DNA of 32,873 nucleotides from WRIS01 sp050945135 (GCA_050945135.1 JBMNSJ010000020.1:1-32873), one strand, 5' to 3'; positions 7,034 through 15,957 are shown, counted from the stretch's first letter. Numbers and translations: made by a program. The notes: generated from the sequence alone by a model not told the origin.

Positions 7034-9193
7034 GTGCTGTCTGCCATTATCGCCATCATCGTAACTCTAGTCATCCTCGTGGCAATCGTTTTGATTGTCT
7101 TTGCTGTGCGCAACAGAAAAGGTCCCTCGAAGGTCAAGAGCGGGAAGCACAGCGTGCAATCAATTAGCAGTGTCGGTGTTTCTTCGAAAGCAGATAACTA
7201 CCGTAAACCAGGAAATCGCTCTGCTCCCATCAGGGTTAACGAACCAGCCTCCTCAGCTTCTAACATGATGGATTCGCTAAAATCGCGTTTCGTTGCCATG
7301 GGAGTATTTGCCGCGGCTGTGTTTGGTGCCCTCGGAATTCGCCTTTGGAATATGCAGATTCTTGATAGTGAAGAGTATCTTGAGCAGGCAGAACTTAATA
7401 CATACACCACCGTATCGACTACTGCTCCGCGCGGGCTCATATACGATGCAGCTGGGGTGCCTCTGGTAAAAAACAGGAGCTCTCTTACGGTGCTTGCAAA
7501 TGCCGAGGTAGCTAACGATCGAGATGTTGTTCAGCGCCTCTCGGTTCTTTTAGGCATTCCCCATAATATCGTCAGGCAACGCATCATGGATACTTCTAGC
7601 GGCGCTCAGAGTCAGCGCATTGTCGCTAGCGATGTCGGCCTGCGTAATGTGGCCTTTATATCCGAGCATGCAAGTGCGTTTCCGGGAGTAAGTACAGAAT
7701 CTCGCACCGTACGCGAATACCCGTATGGCGCTTTAGCGGCGCATGTACTTGGATACACCGGTCTCATGTCTGAGGAAGAACTTCAGACGCAAAAAGAAGG
7801 TGTTGTCTATGAGATGGGCGACACTATTGGAAAGACCGGTGTTGAAGCAAGCTACGATTCTATTCTGGCTGGCGATCACGGCCAACGTGTCGTGGTTGCA
7901 GATGCCGACGGAACGGTAAGGCAGGTGGTAAGTGAGACCGAGCCAACGAAAGGCAACGACATCTACCTCACCATCAAAGCTCAGGTGCAACAAGTTGCCG
8001 ATCGAGCTCTTGCGGCTATGGTGGCGCCTGAAGGTGTTATCGGTAAAGGAAAGGGAACAGCAGCGTCTCTTGTTTGCCTAGATGTTACTGACGGGGGAGT
8101 AGTTGCCCTGTCAAATTATCCTACCTACACTCCCGAAAGCTTCATCGGAGGTATTTCTCAGGAAGTATGGGATTTATTTAATACCACTGAATCGCACTAT
8201 CCTCTTTTAAATCGCGCTATTGCGGGAACATATCCTGCTGCGTCTACCTTTAAAGCTTTTACGGGTCTTGCAGGTCTTGAATTTGGCTTTGCCGACGACA
8301 AACGAGAATGGGATTGTCAGGGCACTTGGACAGGGTTTGGAGCCAACGACCCTCAGTCCTGTTGGGATTTGTCTGGTCATGGACATTTGGGATTTAGAAC
8401 GGGCGTCGTGGTATCGTGCGACACGGTTTTTTACGAGATTGCTAAAAGCTTTTATGACGCGCGTGACACGGTGGGAAATACCGCCATGCAAGATTTTATC
8501 AAGCGTTATGGTTTTGGTAAGCAAACAGGAATCGATCTGTCAGGAGAAGAAGCAGGACGTATTCCGACACCTGAGTGGAAACAGGATTACTTTAAAGATG
8601 TTCCCGAAGAAGCTTCATGGAAGCCCGGAGATCTTTCAAATATGTCAATTGGTCAGGGATATGTCTTAGTTACTCCTATGCAGATGGCGATAGGCTATGC
8701 GGCTGTAGCAACAGGAAAAATTCCTAAACCTCATCTTCTTAAAGAAGTACGTAATTCCGAAAACCAAAAGGTGGTTGAATTCAAGCCCGAGATTCTCTCG
8801 ACGCCTGAGGTTACGCCCGAGCATTTAAATATTATGCGCGATTCGCTCAAAGGTGTTGCTGATGAGGATACTCTTGTATCGCGCGCCTTCTACCAGAATG
8901 GCATTAGCTCTGCAGCCGCAAAAACGGGTACTGCAGAAGTTGCTGGAAAACAAGATTTCGGATGGTTTGCCTGTTATGCACCCTACGACAATCCGAAGTA
9001 TGTTGTAGCCTGTGTGGTTGAAGAGGGTAGTGCTGGTGCACAATCGGCATGTCCTTTGTGCGCAGAAGTGCTGAGTGCTGCTCTTCGATACGATGAAGGT
9101 AGCCTTGATATGTCTCTCTCACCAATCGCTGGCTCAAGTGGCGAATCGGTAGAACTTGACTATGGAAACACGAGCTCGGGAAGGACGGACTGA
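7034..9193 (+). CDS. mrdA: Penicillin-binding protein 2 (peptidoglycan DD-transpeptidase of the elongasome)
   Basis: Class B PBP that crosslinks peptidoglycan during lateral growth with the glycosyltransferase RodA encoded next to it. 719 aa from a GTG start with AGGGG 6 nt upstream. The pedestal region begins near APRGLIYD (131-138). The transpeptidase motifs are intact: S404-T-F-K407 (nucleophile Ser404), S461-C-D and K630-T-G-T. Two hydrophobic segments occur at the N-terminus: residues about 2-24, and about 86-102 which matches the usual single anchor. A basic 60-residue linker lies between them. A start at Met78 or Met79 would restore the usual topology, but the GTG has a good ribosome-binding site and sits 9 nt after mreD. 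The C-terminal tail is Ser/Gly-rich. Confidence 0.95.
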   Translation: MLSAIIAIIVTLVILVAIVLIVFAVRNRKGPSKVKSGKHSVQSISSVGVSSKADNYRKPGNRSAPIRVNEPASSASNMMDSLKSRFVAMGVFAAAVFGALGIRLWNMQILDSEEYLEQAELNTYTTVSTTAPRGLIYDAAGVPLVKNRSSLTVLANAEVANDRDVVQRLSVLLGIPHNIVRQRIMDTSSGAQSQRIVASDVGLRNVAFISEHASAFPGVSTESRTVREYPYGALAAHVLGYTGLMSEEELQTQKEGVVYEMGDTIGKTGVEASYDSILAGDHGQRVVVADADGTVRQVVSETEPTKGNDIYLTIKAQVQQVADRALAAMVAPEGVIGKGKGTAASLVCLDVTDGGVVALSNYPTYTPESFIGGISQEVWDLFNTTESHYPLLNRAIAGTYPAASTFKAFTGLAGLEFGFADDKREWDCQGTWTGFGANDPQSCWDLSGHGHLGFRTGVVVSCDTVFYEIAKSFYDARDTVGNTAMQDFIKRYGFGKQTGIDLSGEEAGRIPTPEWKQDYFKDVPEEASWKPGDLSNMSIGQGYVLVTPMQMAIGYAAVATGKIPKPHLLKEVRNSENQKVVEFKPEILSTPEVTPEHLNIMRDSLKGVADEDTLVSRAFYQNGISSAAAKTGTAEVAGKQDFGWFACYAPYDNPKYVVACVVEEGSAGAQSACPLCAEVLSAALRYDEGSLDMSLSPIAGSSGESVELDYGNTSSGRTD

Positions 9194-9201
9194 TACATCA
9201 T

Positions 9202-10383
9202 ATGCCTCAGTTACCCGAAGTAAGCTCAGTCAAAGCACCCGATCAGGTTGCCTATAATGCCTCGAAGCCGCGTCGCTTCACCTATATCAACGTGCCATTA
9301 ATCTGCGTCATGGCAGCACTGCTATCCTACGGCTTGCTTGTTGTGTGGACGGCTGTAGTAGATAACGCAGATTATAACTTCGTGCGACAGCTACAAGGTG
9401 TTGGTCTTGGCGCAATACTCATGCTTCTCATCTGGAGATTTGATTACCGACTCTTGTCAGACTACACCACAATTCTTCTTGCAATTACCGTGGTGCTTAT
9501 CTTGCTTCCCTATGTCCCGTTCCTGGGTGTTGAGGTAAACGGCGCTACCTCGTGGATATCAATCTTTGGTCAGCAAATACAACCGGGAGAGTTTGCTAAA
9601 TTTACCTATATCCTCCTTGCGGCAAGTGTTGTATCACGGTATGGCGGGAAGCTTGATGACCCACGTGAGTACGTAAAGACGTTTTTGATTCTCTTGCTTC
9701 CTTTTGTGTGTGTGCTTACTCATGACTTGGGTACTGGTTTGGTCTATCTGTTTATTGGTGCAGTTGCCATGATTATTGGTGGTGCGCGGGCAAAATATCT
9801 CTTGATTACTTTGCTTGCTGCAGTTGCTGCCTTTATCGCACTTATGGCAATTGATGAGATGATAAAAAACTCAAGAGGAGAGTATCTCTTGTTAAAAGAA
9901 TACCAACGAGCACGTTTGTTGGTGTTTATCGACCAAGATTACGCGCAATCCGATGAAGGCTACAATCTTAATCAGGCAAAAATTGCGATAGGTTCAGGTG
10001 GGCTCTTTGGCAAAGGACTTCTAGCTGGCACGCAGTCGAGTCTTGGTTATCTTCCTGAAGCACCAACTGATTTCATCTTTTGCGTTCTTGCAGAGCAGCT
10101 TGGCTTTTTAGGTGTCTTGGTTCTCCTTGGTCTGTATGGAGCACTCATTCTGATATGCTTTAATATCGCAACAAAAGCAAGCGATCTGTTCGGCCTTCTT
10201 ATTGTCATGTGTATAGCAGGAATGTGGCTGTTTCAGATTCTGGAGAACATAGGAATGACCTGTGGACTTATGCCAATTACGGGTATTCCTCTGCCTTTTG
10301 TGAGTTGGGGATCGTCGTTCATGGTTGTCAATTTCATGCTGCTTGGGCTGATAGGATCAGTCTGGGCGCGTGGTAATCGATAG
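9202..10383 (+). CDS. rodA: Peptidoglycan glycosyltransferase RodA (SEDS family)
   Basis: Membrane polymerase that joins lipid II into glycan strands, paired with PBP2. 393 aa with about ten hydrophobic helices. Family signatures: QIQPGEF at 125-131, the long block from GYNLNQAKIAIGSGG (253-267) through GTQSSLGYLPEAPTDFIF (276-293) with the catalytic Asp at D290, and ITGIPLPFVSWGSS near 359-372. A proline-rich cytoplasmic start precedes the first helix at about residue 30. The ATG lies 8 nt after the mrdA stop, with AAGGAC further upstream. FtsW is the main alternative, but the immediate PBP2 partner and mre context favour RodA. Confidence 0.95.
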   Translation: MPQLPEVSSVKAPDQVAYNASKPRRFTYINVPLICVMAALLSYGLLVVWTAVVDNADYNFVRQLQGVGLGAILMLLIWRFDYRLLSDYTTILLAITVVLILLPYVPFLGVEVNGATSWISIFGQQIQPGEFAKFTYILLAASVVSRYGGKLDDPREYVKTFLILLLPFVCVLTHDLGTGLVYLFIGAVAMIIGGARAKYLLITLLAAVAAFIALMAIDEMIKNSRGEYLLLKEYQRARLLVFIDQDYAQSDEGYNLNQAKIAIGSGGLFGKGLLAGTQSSLGYLPEAPTDFIFCVLAEQLGFLGVLVLLGLYGALILICFNIATKASDLFGLLIVMCIAGMWLFQILENIGMTCGLMPITGIPLPFVSWGSSFMVVNFMLLGLIGSVWARGNR

Positions 10384-10396
10384 AAAGTAGGCGCAT

Positions 10397-11413
10397 ATGC
10401 AGTTACCCGTCGATATCAAAGCCATTTTTGATGAAGCAACAAACATTGAGGAAGCACGCCAAACTCCCTTGTCAGTCAGTATTTATATGGACGAAAGCGC
10501 TCCAGGGGATGTGCAAGCCGTTGTTCGTCAAGCCTTTGCAAGCGCTTCATCATATGCGCGTGTGTCTACCATGTATTTCCCGAGTTTTCCTGTGGTGACT
10601 ACAGCTGAGGTTGATATGGCAGTCATCGTTGCTGGGCTTAACGAGAACATTGGAGCCTATGCTGCAGATATTCGAGCTGCGGGCGTTCCGGTTATGATTG
10701 TAACTACGCTGCCCGATTTGGTGTTTGAGATAGCACAAAAGACGGGTCACCCGCTTGATAAGGACGATATCATCAGTCCTGTTGCTAGAGTACGGAAAAA
10801 GCGTCTTCCTGAAAACACGGGCTCAGCAGAAGAGCCGATTGCTCTTGATGAGGCAGGAACTGCTCTCATCAACACCTATATGGGCGAGTGGATAATTGAC
10901 GCCTGCAAAGAAAAGCGTCTTGCATTTGCAATAGCGTTTAAGTTTATTAGACGAACCCTTTCACTCGAATCAGTTAATGCAACATCGCTGCAAAATGCTG
11001 GTGTTGGCTTGGTTGTTTTTATCCCAGGCGCCGATATGCCGGTTATGACTCTTAATCAGGCAAAGATGCTTCTGCAAATTGCTGCTGCCTATGGTCAACC
11101 CATGGACACCAATCGTATAAAAGAGCTTGCCGCCGTTGTAGGCGGAGCCTTCTTCTTCCGTTCAATCTCTCGTCAAATTGTTGCATTTGTGCCTGGTTTA
11201 GGATGGGCGGTAAAAGCAGCAATTGGGTATAGCGGAACTCAGGCGATGGGGCGTGCGGCGGTAGAGTATTTTGAGGGCGGCGGATCGATTGCGGGACTCG
11301 CAGAAGTTGTCGACAAAGCTCGTGCTAAAGTTGTTCAAGCAGCAGGATCTGAGACGGGAACTAAAGTCATTGGTTCGGTCAGCAACTTCGTATCCAATCG
11401 CATAAAGAAATAG
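10397..11413 (+). CDS. DUF697-like protein of unknown function
   Basis: 338 aa. Residues about 205-300 resemble the DUF697 / YcjF C-terminal domain, with the pattern AFVPGLGWAVKAAIGYSG (263-280) then TQAMGRAAVEYF. The N-terminal half (about 20-120) looks like an alpha/beta fold with strands TPLSVSIYM, MAVIVAGL and VPVMIVTTL, but no P-loop is present, so it is not itself a GTPase although DUF697 is often attached to one. Hydrophobic stretches at about 201-215 and 245-275 suggest membrane association. It starts 13 nt after rodA and ends 8 nt before the radical SAM gene, so it is part of the shape operon. Its role there is unknown. Confidence 0.7.
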   Translation: MQLPVDIKAIFDEATNIEEARQTPLSVSIYMDESAPGDVQAVVRQAFASASSYARVSTMYFPSFPVVTTAEVDMAVIVAGLNENIGAYAADIRAAGVPVMIVTTLPDLVFEIAQKTGHPLDKDDIISPVARVRKKRLPENTGSAEEPIALDEAGTALINTYMGEWIIDACKEKRLAFAIAFKFIRRTLSLESVNATSLQNAGVGLVVFIPGADMPVMTLNQAKMLLQIAAAYGQPMDTNRIKELAAVVGGAFFFRSISRQIVAFVPGLGWAVKAAIGYSGTQAMGRAAVEYFEGGGSIAGLAEVVDKARAKVVQAAGSETGTKVIGSVSNFVSNRIKK

Positions 11414-11421
11414 AGGAATAC

Positions 11422-13290
11422 ATGACCGATTTATGGCCTCGTTTAGCGCCGCTTCTTGCGCGCGCCGAACGTCCGAGTCGATATATTGACCATGAATGGG
11501 GCGCTACGTATAAGCCAGATGTTGCGTATCGCTTCTGTATGATATATCCAGATACCTACGAAATCGGACAGGCTAATCAGGCGGTTCGGATTTTAACGAA
11601 TGCTGTTAACGCGCGTGAGGGGATGGCGGCAGAGCGTGCGTATCTTCCTGCTCCAGAGTTTTGCGATGTTATGCGTAAAGAGAAGTTGCCGCTTTTCTCG
11701 CTAGAGAGCTGTGCTCCGGTGTCGGAGTTCGACGCAGTTGGAATCACGATTTCTCATGAGCTTGCAGCAACCAACATTCTTGAAACTTTGGATATGAGTG
11801 GTATTACTATCCACGCAGATAAGCGGGGAGAGACCGAGCCTTTGGTTGTGGGAGGAGGTCCTTGCACCTACAATCCAGAACCCTTTCACGCTTTCTTTGA
11901 TGTTATTACTCTTGGAGAAGGGGAAGAATCCTTGCCTGAAGTGCTAAGCCTTCATCGCAAACTTAAAGCAGAAGGTTGCGGCAGGCGTGAGATTCTTCGT
12001 GCAATAGCGCAAATTCCCGGACAGTATGTGCCATCTTTGTACGAATGGCTAAGTCCTGATGAGGCGCAGAAAAGCTCATCCTGGATTCGACCTCGCGACA
12101 AAGACGTTCCCACCACCTTTGAAAGATGTGTCTATGAGGGCTTTGCGACAAGCTCAGCCTGGGAACCTTGTATCGTACCTTTCTCTGAGGTAGTACATGA
12201 TCGCCTGAATGTTGAGATTTTACGTGGATGCACGCGCGGTTGTCGCTTTTGTCAGGCGGGCATGATTTATCGCCCTGTGCGTGAGCGAAGCGTGGATAAC
12301 ATCGTTGATGCCGTAAAGCGTGGACTAGAAGAAACAGGATATGACGAGGTCAGCTTAACCTCGCTTTCGAGTACTGATCATTCGCAAGTTTCTCAAATTC
12401 TTAGCCGCTTAAACAAGATGTATTCTGGAAAAGGCATTCGCATTTCAATCCCATCGCAAAGATTGGATTCTTTTGGTGTCAGCATGGCAGAGCTTGTAGC
12501 AGGCCAGAAAAAAGGAGGCTTGACCTTTGCTCCCGAGGCAGGCACTCAAAGATTACGCGATGTAATCAACAAGAATGTAAGCGAAGATAACCTTTTTGAA
12601 GCCATCGATGCAGCTTTCGCAGCTGGCTGGAGGCGCTGTAAGCTTTACTTTATGATTGGGCTTCCAACAGAAACTGATGACGATATAAAGGGTATTGCGC
12701 GTTTAGCCCAACAGGCATTTGATCGTGCGAAGGCAGCTGTTGCACCCGAGCAAAGAGGCAATGTTCAAATGGGTATCTCGTGCGCGCTCTTTGTGCCAAA
12801 ACCGCAAACGCCTTTCCAATGGGAAGAGCAAATTAGTGCCGAAGAAGCGCAGCGCCGCGTTAACCTCTTGCGCTCATCGGTAAAATACCGAGCAATTAAG
12901 GTTGGCTGGCACGATCCATCGACAAGCTTAATAGAAGCCGTGCTAAGTCGAGGCGGAAGAGAGTGTGCAAATCTTCTCGAAGAGGCGTGGAGGCGCGGAG
13001 CGCGCTTTGATGCCTGGACAGAGTGTTTTTCGTATAGTGCTTGGAACGAGGCGGCTATGCATTGTGGTCTTGATATTGAGGCCTTAGCCTCGCGAGGCTT
13101 TTCTGTCGATGAAGTACTTCCGTGGGCACATATAGATTGCGGAGTTGATCTTGATTTCTTAAAACTCGAAAGACAGCGAGCTTTTGAGGCTAGCTTAACT
13201 CCCGACTGCTCCTTTGAAGGATGCGTTAACTGTGGCTTGTGCCCCAACTATGATATTGATCTTGAGTTACAAGAGGTTCGACATGTCTGA
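11422..13290 (+). CDS. TIGR03960-type radical SAM protein with B12-binding-like N-terminus
   Basis: 622 aa. The N-terminal region (about 30-190) resembles the B12-binding-like Rossmann domain seen in this family (VGITISHELAATNIL, LVVGGGPCTYNPEPF, TLGEGEES). The radical SAM core starts with C270-xxx-C274-xx-C277 (GCTRGCRFCQAG), the [4Fe-4S] site that cleaves SAM. The C-terminus carries a cysteine cluster near 602-613 (CSFEGCVNCGLC) that may hold another metal centre. The reaction of this family is not established. The next gene, overlapping by 8 nt, encodes the DUF2344 partner that is fused to it in many species. GAGGAA lies 5 nt before the ATG. Confidence 0.88.
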   Translation: MTDLWPRLAPLLARAERPSRYIDHEWGATYKPDVAYRFCMIYPDTYEIGQANQAVRILTNAVNAREGMAAERAYLPAPEFCDVMRKEKLPLFSLESCAPVSEFDAVGITISHELAATNILETLDMSGITIHADKRGETEPLVVGGGPCTYNPEPFHAFFDVITLGEGEESLPEVLSLHRKLKAEGCGRREILRAIAQIPGQYVPSLYEWLSPDEAQKSSSWIRPRDKDVPTTFERCVYEGFATSSAWEPCIVPFSEVVHDRLNVEILRGCTRGCRFCQAGMIYRPVRERSVDNIVDAVKRGLEETGYDEVSLTSLSSTDHSQVSQILSRLNKMYSGKGIRISIPSQRLDSFGVSMAELVAGQKKGGLTFAPEAGTQRLRDVINKNVSEDNLFEAIDAAFAAGWRRCKLYFMIGLPTETDDDIKGIARLAQQAFDRAKAAVAPEQRGNVQMGISCALFVPKPQTPFQWEEQISAEEAQRRVNLLRSSVKYRAIKVGWHDPSTSLIEAVLSRGGRECANLLEEAWRRGARFDAWTECFSYSAWNEAAMHCGLDIEALASRGFSVDEVLPWAHIDCGVDLDFLKLERQRAFEASLTPDCSFEGCVNCGLCPNYDIDLELQEVRHV

Positions 13291-13903
13291 TACTTCATTT
13301 CGCATACGGGTGTACTTCGAAATCAAAGGTCGTTTAGCACTTTTGTCGCATCTCGAGTTGGCGCGTGCGCTTGAGCGTATGGTAAGAAGGGCAGAGCTTC
13401 CGTATCAAATCTCTCAAGGTTTCTCGCCTCATATGAAAATTGCCTTTGGATCGGCTTTGCCGGTGGGAATTGGTGGTTTGCGCGAATGTTTTGATTTGCA
13501 GATTACGCGCTATATAGCACCCGATAAAATACTTGATGCCTTGTGCGCTCAAGGAACCGATGATTTAAAAGCTCTCAGTGTCGACTATATTGACAAGCGT
13601 TACCCAGCGGCTTCGGTTGCGTTTCCGCTAAGTCGATATCAAGTGGTTTTTTCGAGTCCGCTTAAGCGTGAACTTCTGGTGCCAGAATCTTTGACGGTCA
13701 TTCGTAAGAAAAAGGAGCGTGAACTCATTGTTTCTGAGTATCTTATTGATGGACCAACGCTTAATGGCACCGAATTGAGCTTCAGTCTGCTGGCAAAACC
13801 AACTGGAAGTCTGCGCCCCGATGTATTTTTATCGGCTTTACTCGGGCAAGATTCGGACGCAGAAATACTATCCTTCATGCGCATCGACCAGCAAAGTGCA
13901 TAA
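13283..13903 (+). CDS. TIGR03936/DUF2344 family protein, partner of the radical SAM protein
   Basis: 206 aa from the ATG at 13283, which overlaps the upstream stop by 8 nt and has AGAGG just before it; the open frame extends up to 13214 but a start there would overlap 77 nt more. The family signature is clear: RVYFEIKGRLALLSHLELAR, then LPYQISQGFSPHMKIAFG and ALPVGIGGLRECFDL. DUF2344 proteins are nearly always encoded beside, or fused to, TIGR03960 radical SAM proteins, and in many genomes RNase E/G follows; here no such gene follows and an unrelated leader begins. The biochemical role is unknown. It is the last gene of the mre operon; no clear terminator is visible after it. Confidence 0.88.
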   Translation: MSDTSFRIRVYFEIKGRLALLSHLELARALERMVRRAELPYQISQGFSPHMKIAFGSALPVGIGGLRECFDLQITRYIAPDKILDALCAQGTDDLKALSVDYIDKRYPAASVAFPLSRYQVVFSSPLKRELLVPESLTVIRKKKERELIVSEYLIDGPTLNGTELSFSLLAKPTGSLRPDVFLSALLGQDSDAEILSFMRIDQQSA

Positions 13904-13953
13904 GCTCACTTAGCCTAAACTATGAATAAAGCTACCTCTCGTCACATGGATTG

Positions 13954-13983
13954 TTGGTGTGCGTCATTATTTGGGTATACAAT
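13954..13983 (+). promoter_or_regulatory. Putative promoter of the ilv leader
   Basis: A -35-like TTGGTG (13954-13959) and a -10-like TACAAT (13978-13983) are separated by 18 nt. Transcription would start about 20 nt before the structured leader at 14011. Confidence 0.45.
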
Positions 13984-14010
13984 GCAACTCAACTTAATAG
14001 AACTAAATGC

Positions 14011-14265
14011 GTTGAAGAGGAAAGTAGGGACGAATCCTTCTAAGAGAGAGTCGACGGATGCTGTGAGTCGATGTTGGACGGTCTGAAAGCCCCCTCTGAG
14101 CAGTTCAGGAAGAACATATCATCACGCTATTCGGACGACCTTCGAAAGATGATGAGATAAGTAAGCTGAACCGGCGACATCCGTTATAAGTCTTTGCGAG
14201 AAAGTACTCTTCTTGAGTTACTTTTCCTGACCGTTGTCCTGGTGCAGTTTGCCCAGGATTTTTTT
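14011..14265 (+). promoter_or_regulatory. T-box-like leader upstream of ilvD
   Basis: The leader has the layout of a T-box riboswitch, which senses uncharged tRNA. A basal helix GAGG (14017-14020) with CCTC (14093-14096) is flanked by the K-turn-like UGAG. The conserved AGTA is at 14023-14026, followed by the AGAGAG bulge and an apical stem TCGAC/GTCGA with loop GGATGCTGTGA (14056-14066). On the 3' strand the usual specifier position is GCC (14089-14091). The T-box core reads AAGCTGAACCGGCGA (14163-14177) instead of the consensus with UGGN-ACC. TAA-CGG and CCG-TTA around it can form the two antiterminator helices with a 7-nt bulge. An intrinsic terminator closes the leader at 14237-14265. The architecture supports a T-box; the specifier and acceptor-pairing bulge deviate from the norm. 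Confidence 0.7.
14237..14265 (+). terminator. Intrinsic terminator (attenuator) before ilvD
   Basis: The stem TCCTGG-(T)-GCA pairs with TGC-CCAGGA around a GTT loop and is followed by seven T residues at 14259-14265. It lies only 21 nt before the ilvD start codon and 7 nt before its ribosome-binding site, so it should control read-through into the operon. A second, weaker hairpin AAAGTACTC/GAGTTACTTT lies at 14201-14224. Confidence 0.85.
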
Positions 14266-14286
14266 GTTGGTAGGGAAGGAGTGCTT

Positions 14287-15957
14287 GTGGATTTAAGAAG
14301 TGAGGCAATCACGCAAGGTATTGCGAGAGCTCCGCATCGGTCACTGTTGAGAGCGGATGGCTTAACCGACGAGGAGTTAGGACGTCCACTCGTTGCAGTA
14401 ATCAACTCTCGTAATGATATTATCCCAGGTCATCTTAATCTTGATAAAATAGGTGAAGCGGTAAAAGCAGGCATTTATATGGCTGGTGGTATTCCTTTTG
14501 AGATTTCTACCATTGGCGTATGTGATGGTATCGCAATGAATCACGAAGGCATGCATTATTCACTTGTTTCTCGTGAGGTTATTGCCGATTCGGTTGAGTG
14601 CGTTTTGCGAGGACACCAATTTGATGCGGTAGTTTGCATTCCTAACTGCGATAAGGTTGTGCCGGGAATGCTGATGGGCGCTCTCCGCGTTAATCTACCA
14701 ACTGTTTTTTGTTCGGGTGGTCCGATGCTTGCCGGTAAGCAAGCTGGCGGTTGCGGACCGACGACAGATCTCAATACCCTTTTTGATGGTGTTGCAGCGG
14801 TTGGGGCGGGAACCATGACCGAAGAAGAGCTTTCCTATTATGAGAAGACTGCATGTCCGACCTGCGGAAGCTGTTCTGGTATGTTTACAGCCAACTCTAT
14901 GAATTGTCTTTGTGAGGCGCTCGGTATTGCTTTGCCGGGCAATGGCACAATTCCAGCGGTATATTCAGAGCGAATTCGTTTAGCAAAGCATGCTGGTATG
15001 AAGGTAATGGAGTTGCTCGAAAAGGCCATTTGCGTTCGCGATATTATAAGTAGTGCTGCTATTCATAATGCGATGGCTTGCGATATGGCATTTGGGGGTT
15101 CAACCAATACCGTTCTGCATCTGAGCGCTATCGCTACAGAAGCTGGCCATCCAATTACCTTAGATGACTGGGAAAAAGTAAGCGCTCATACGCCTCATCT
15201 CGTAAAGCTACAGCCTTCAGGCCCGCGTCCTCTGAGTGATTTATATGAGGTTGGTGGTGTGCCAGTGGTAATGCATGAACTTGCCCAGCTTAACCTACTC
15301 GATACTAGCGCAATTACTTGTACTGGTAATCTTGAGACCTACCTTGCTCATACGAAAGCGGCTGATGGTGAGGTGTGTCGCACTCACGATAATCCTTATT
15401 CTCCCGTGGGAGCCCTCAAGGTTCTTCATGGTAATATCGCGCCTGATGGTGCAATAGTAAAGAAAGCCGCTGTCGATCCAGCAATGTTTTCCCATCGAGG
15501 TCCCGCTCGTGTTTTCAATAGCGAGCAAGATGCCTGCACAGCTATCGACGCAGGTCTCATCCAGCCGGGCGACGTAGTTGTTATCCGCTACGAAGGCCCC
15601 AAAGGTGGACCCGGGATGCGTGAAATGCTTACGCCCACCTCTTCAATTGTTGGAATGGGCTTATCAACTTCGGTTGCCCTTATTACCGATGGCAGATTCT
15701 CTGGAGCTACGAAAGGACCCGCTATTGGGCACGTGAGCCCTGAAGCAGCAGCTGGAGGACCAATTGCGCTCATTGAAGAAGGCGATATTATTTGCCTTGA
15801 TATAGAGCAGGGGCAGTTACAACTTGAAGTTGACGAAGAAGAGCTGATGAAAAGAAGAAGTAAGTTCGTTCAGCCGAAACAAAAGCATGATTACGGAGTA
15901 TTAGCGCGTTATGCAAAGCTTGTTACCTCAGCAGATAAGGGGGCGGTTCTCAAATGA
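14287..15957 (+). CDS. ilvD: Dihydroxy-acid dehydratase
   Basis: Fe-S dehydratase that converts 2,3-dihydroxy-isovalerate and 2,3-dihydroxy-3-methylvalerate to the 2-oxo acids of valine and isoleucine synthesis. 556 aa, typical. The GTG start at 14287 is chosen because GGAAGGAG lies 6 nt upstream and the product then begins DLRSEAITQGIARAPHRSLL, the family's usual N-terminus; the frame open from 14194 runs through the terminator hairpin. Cluster and Mg ligands appear in CIPNCDKVVPGM, KTACPTCGSCSGMFTANSMN and DGRFSGATKGPAIGHVSPEA. The stop overlaps the ilvB start in ATGA. Expression is expected to depend on the T-box-like leader. Confidence 0.97.
   Translation: MDLRSEAITQGIARAPHRSLLRADGLTDEELGRPLVAVINSRNDIIPGHLNLDKIGEAVKAGIYMAGGIPFEISTIGVCDGIAMNHEGMHYSLVSREVIADSVECVLRGHQFDAVVCIPNCDKVVPGMLMGALRVNLPTVFCSGGPMLAGKQAGGCGPTTDLNTLFDGVAAVGAGTMTEEELSYYEKTACPTCGSCSGMFTANSMNCLCEALGIALPGNGTIPAVYSERIRLAKHAGMKVMELLEKAICVRDIISSAAIHNAMACDMAFGGSTNTVLHLSAIATEAGHPITLDDWEKVSAHTPHLVKLQPSGPRPLSDLYEVGGVPVVMHELAQLNLLDTSAITCTGNLETYLAHTKAADGEVCRTHDNPYSPVGALKVLHGNIAPDGAIVKKAAVDPAMFSHRGPARVFNSEQDACTAIDAGLIQPGDVVVIRYEGPKGGPGMREMLTPTSSIVGMGLSTSVALITDGRFSGATKGPAIGHVSPEAAAGGPIALIEEGDIICLDIEQGQLQLEVDEEELMKRRSKFVQPKQKHDYGVLARYAKLVTSADKGAVLK

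Noticed and set aside
12765..13247. 160-codon antisense open frame inside the radical SAM gene
   Set aside because: Shadow frame with a Ser/Arg-rich translation and no start signals.
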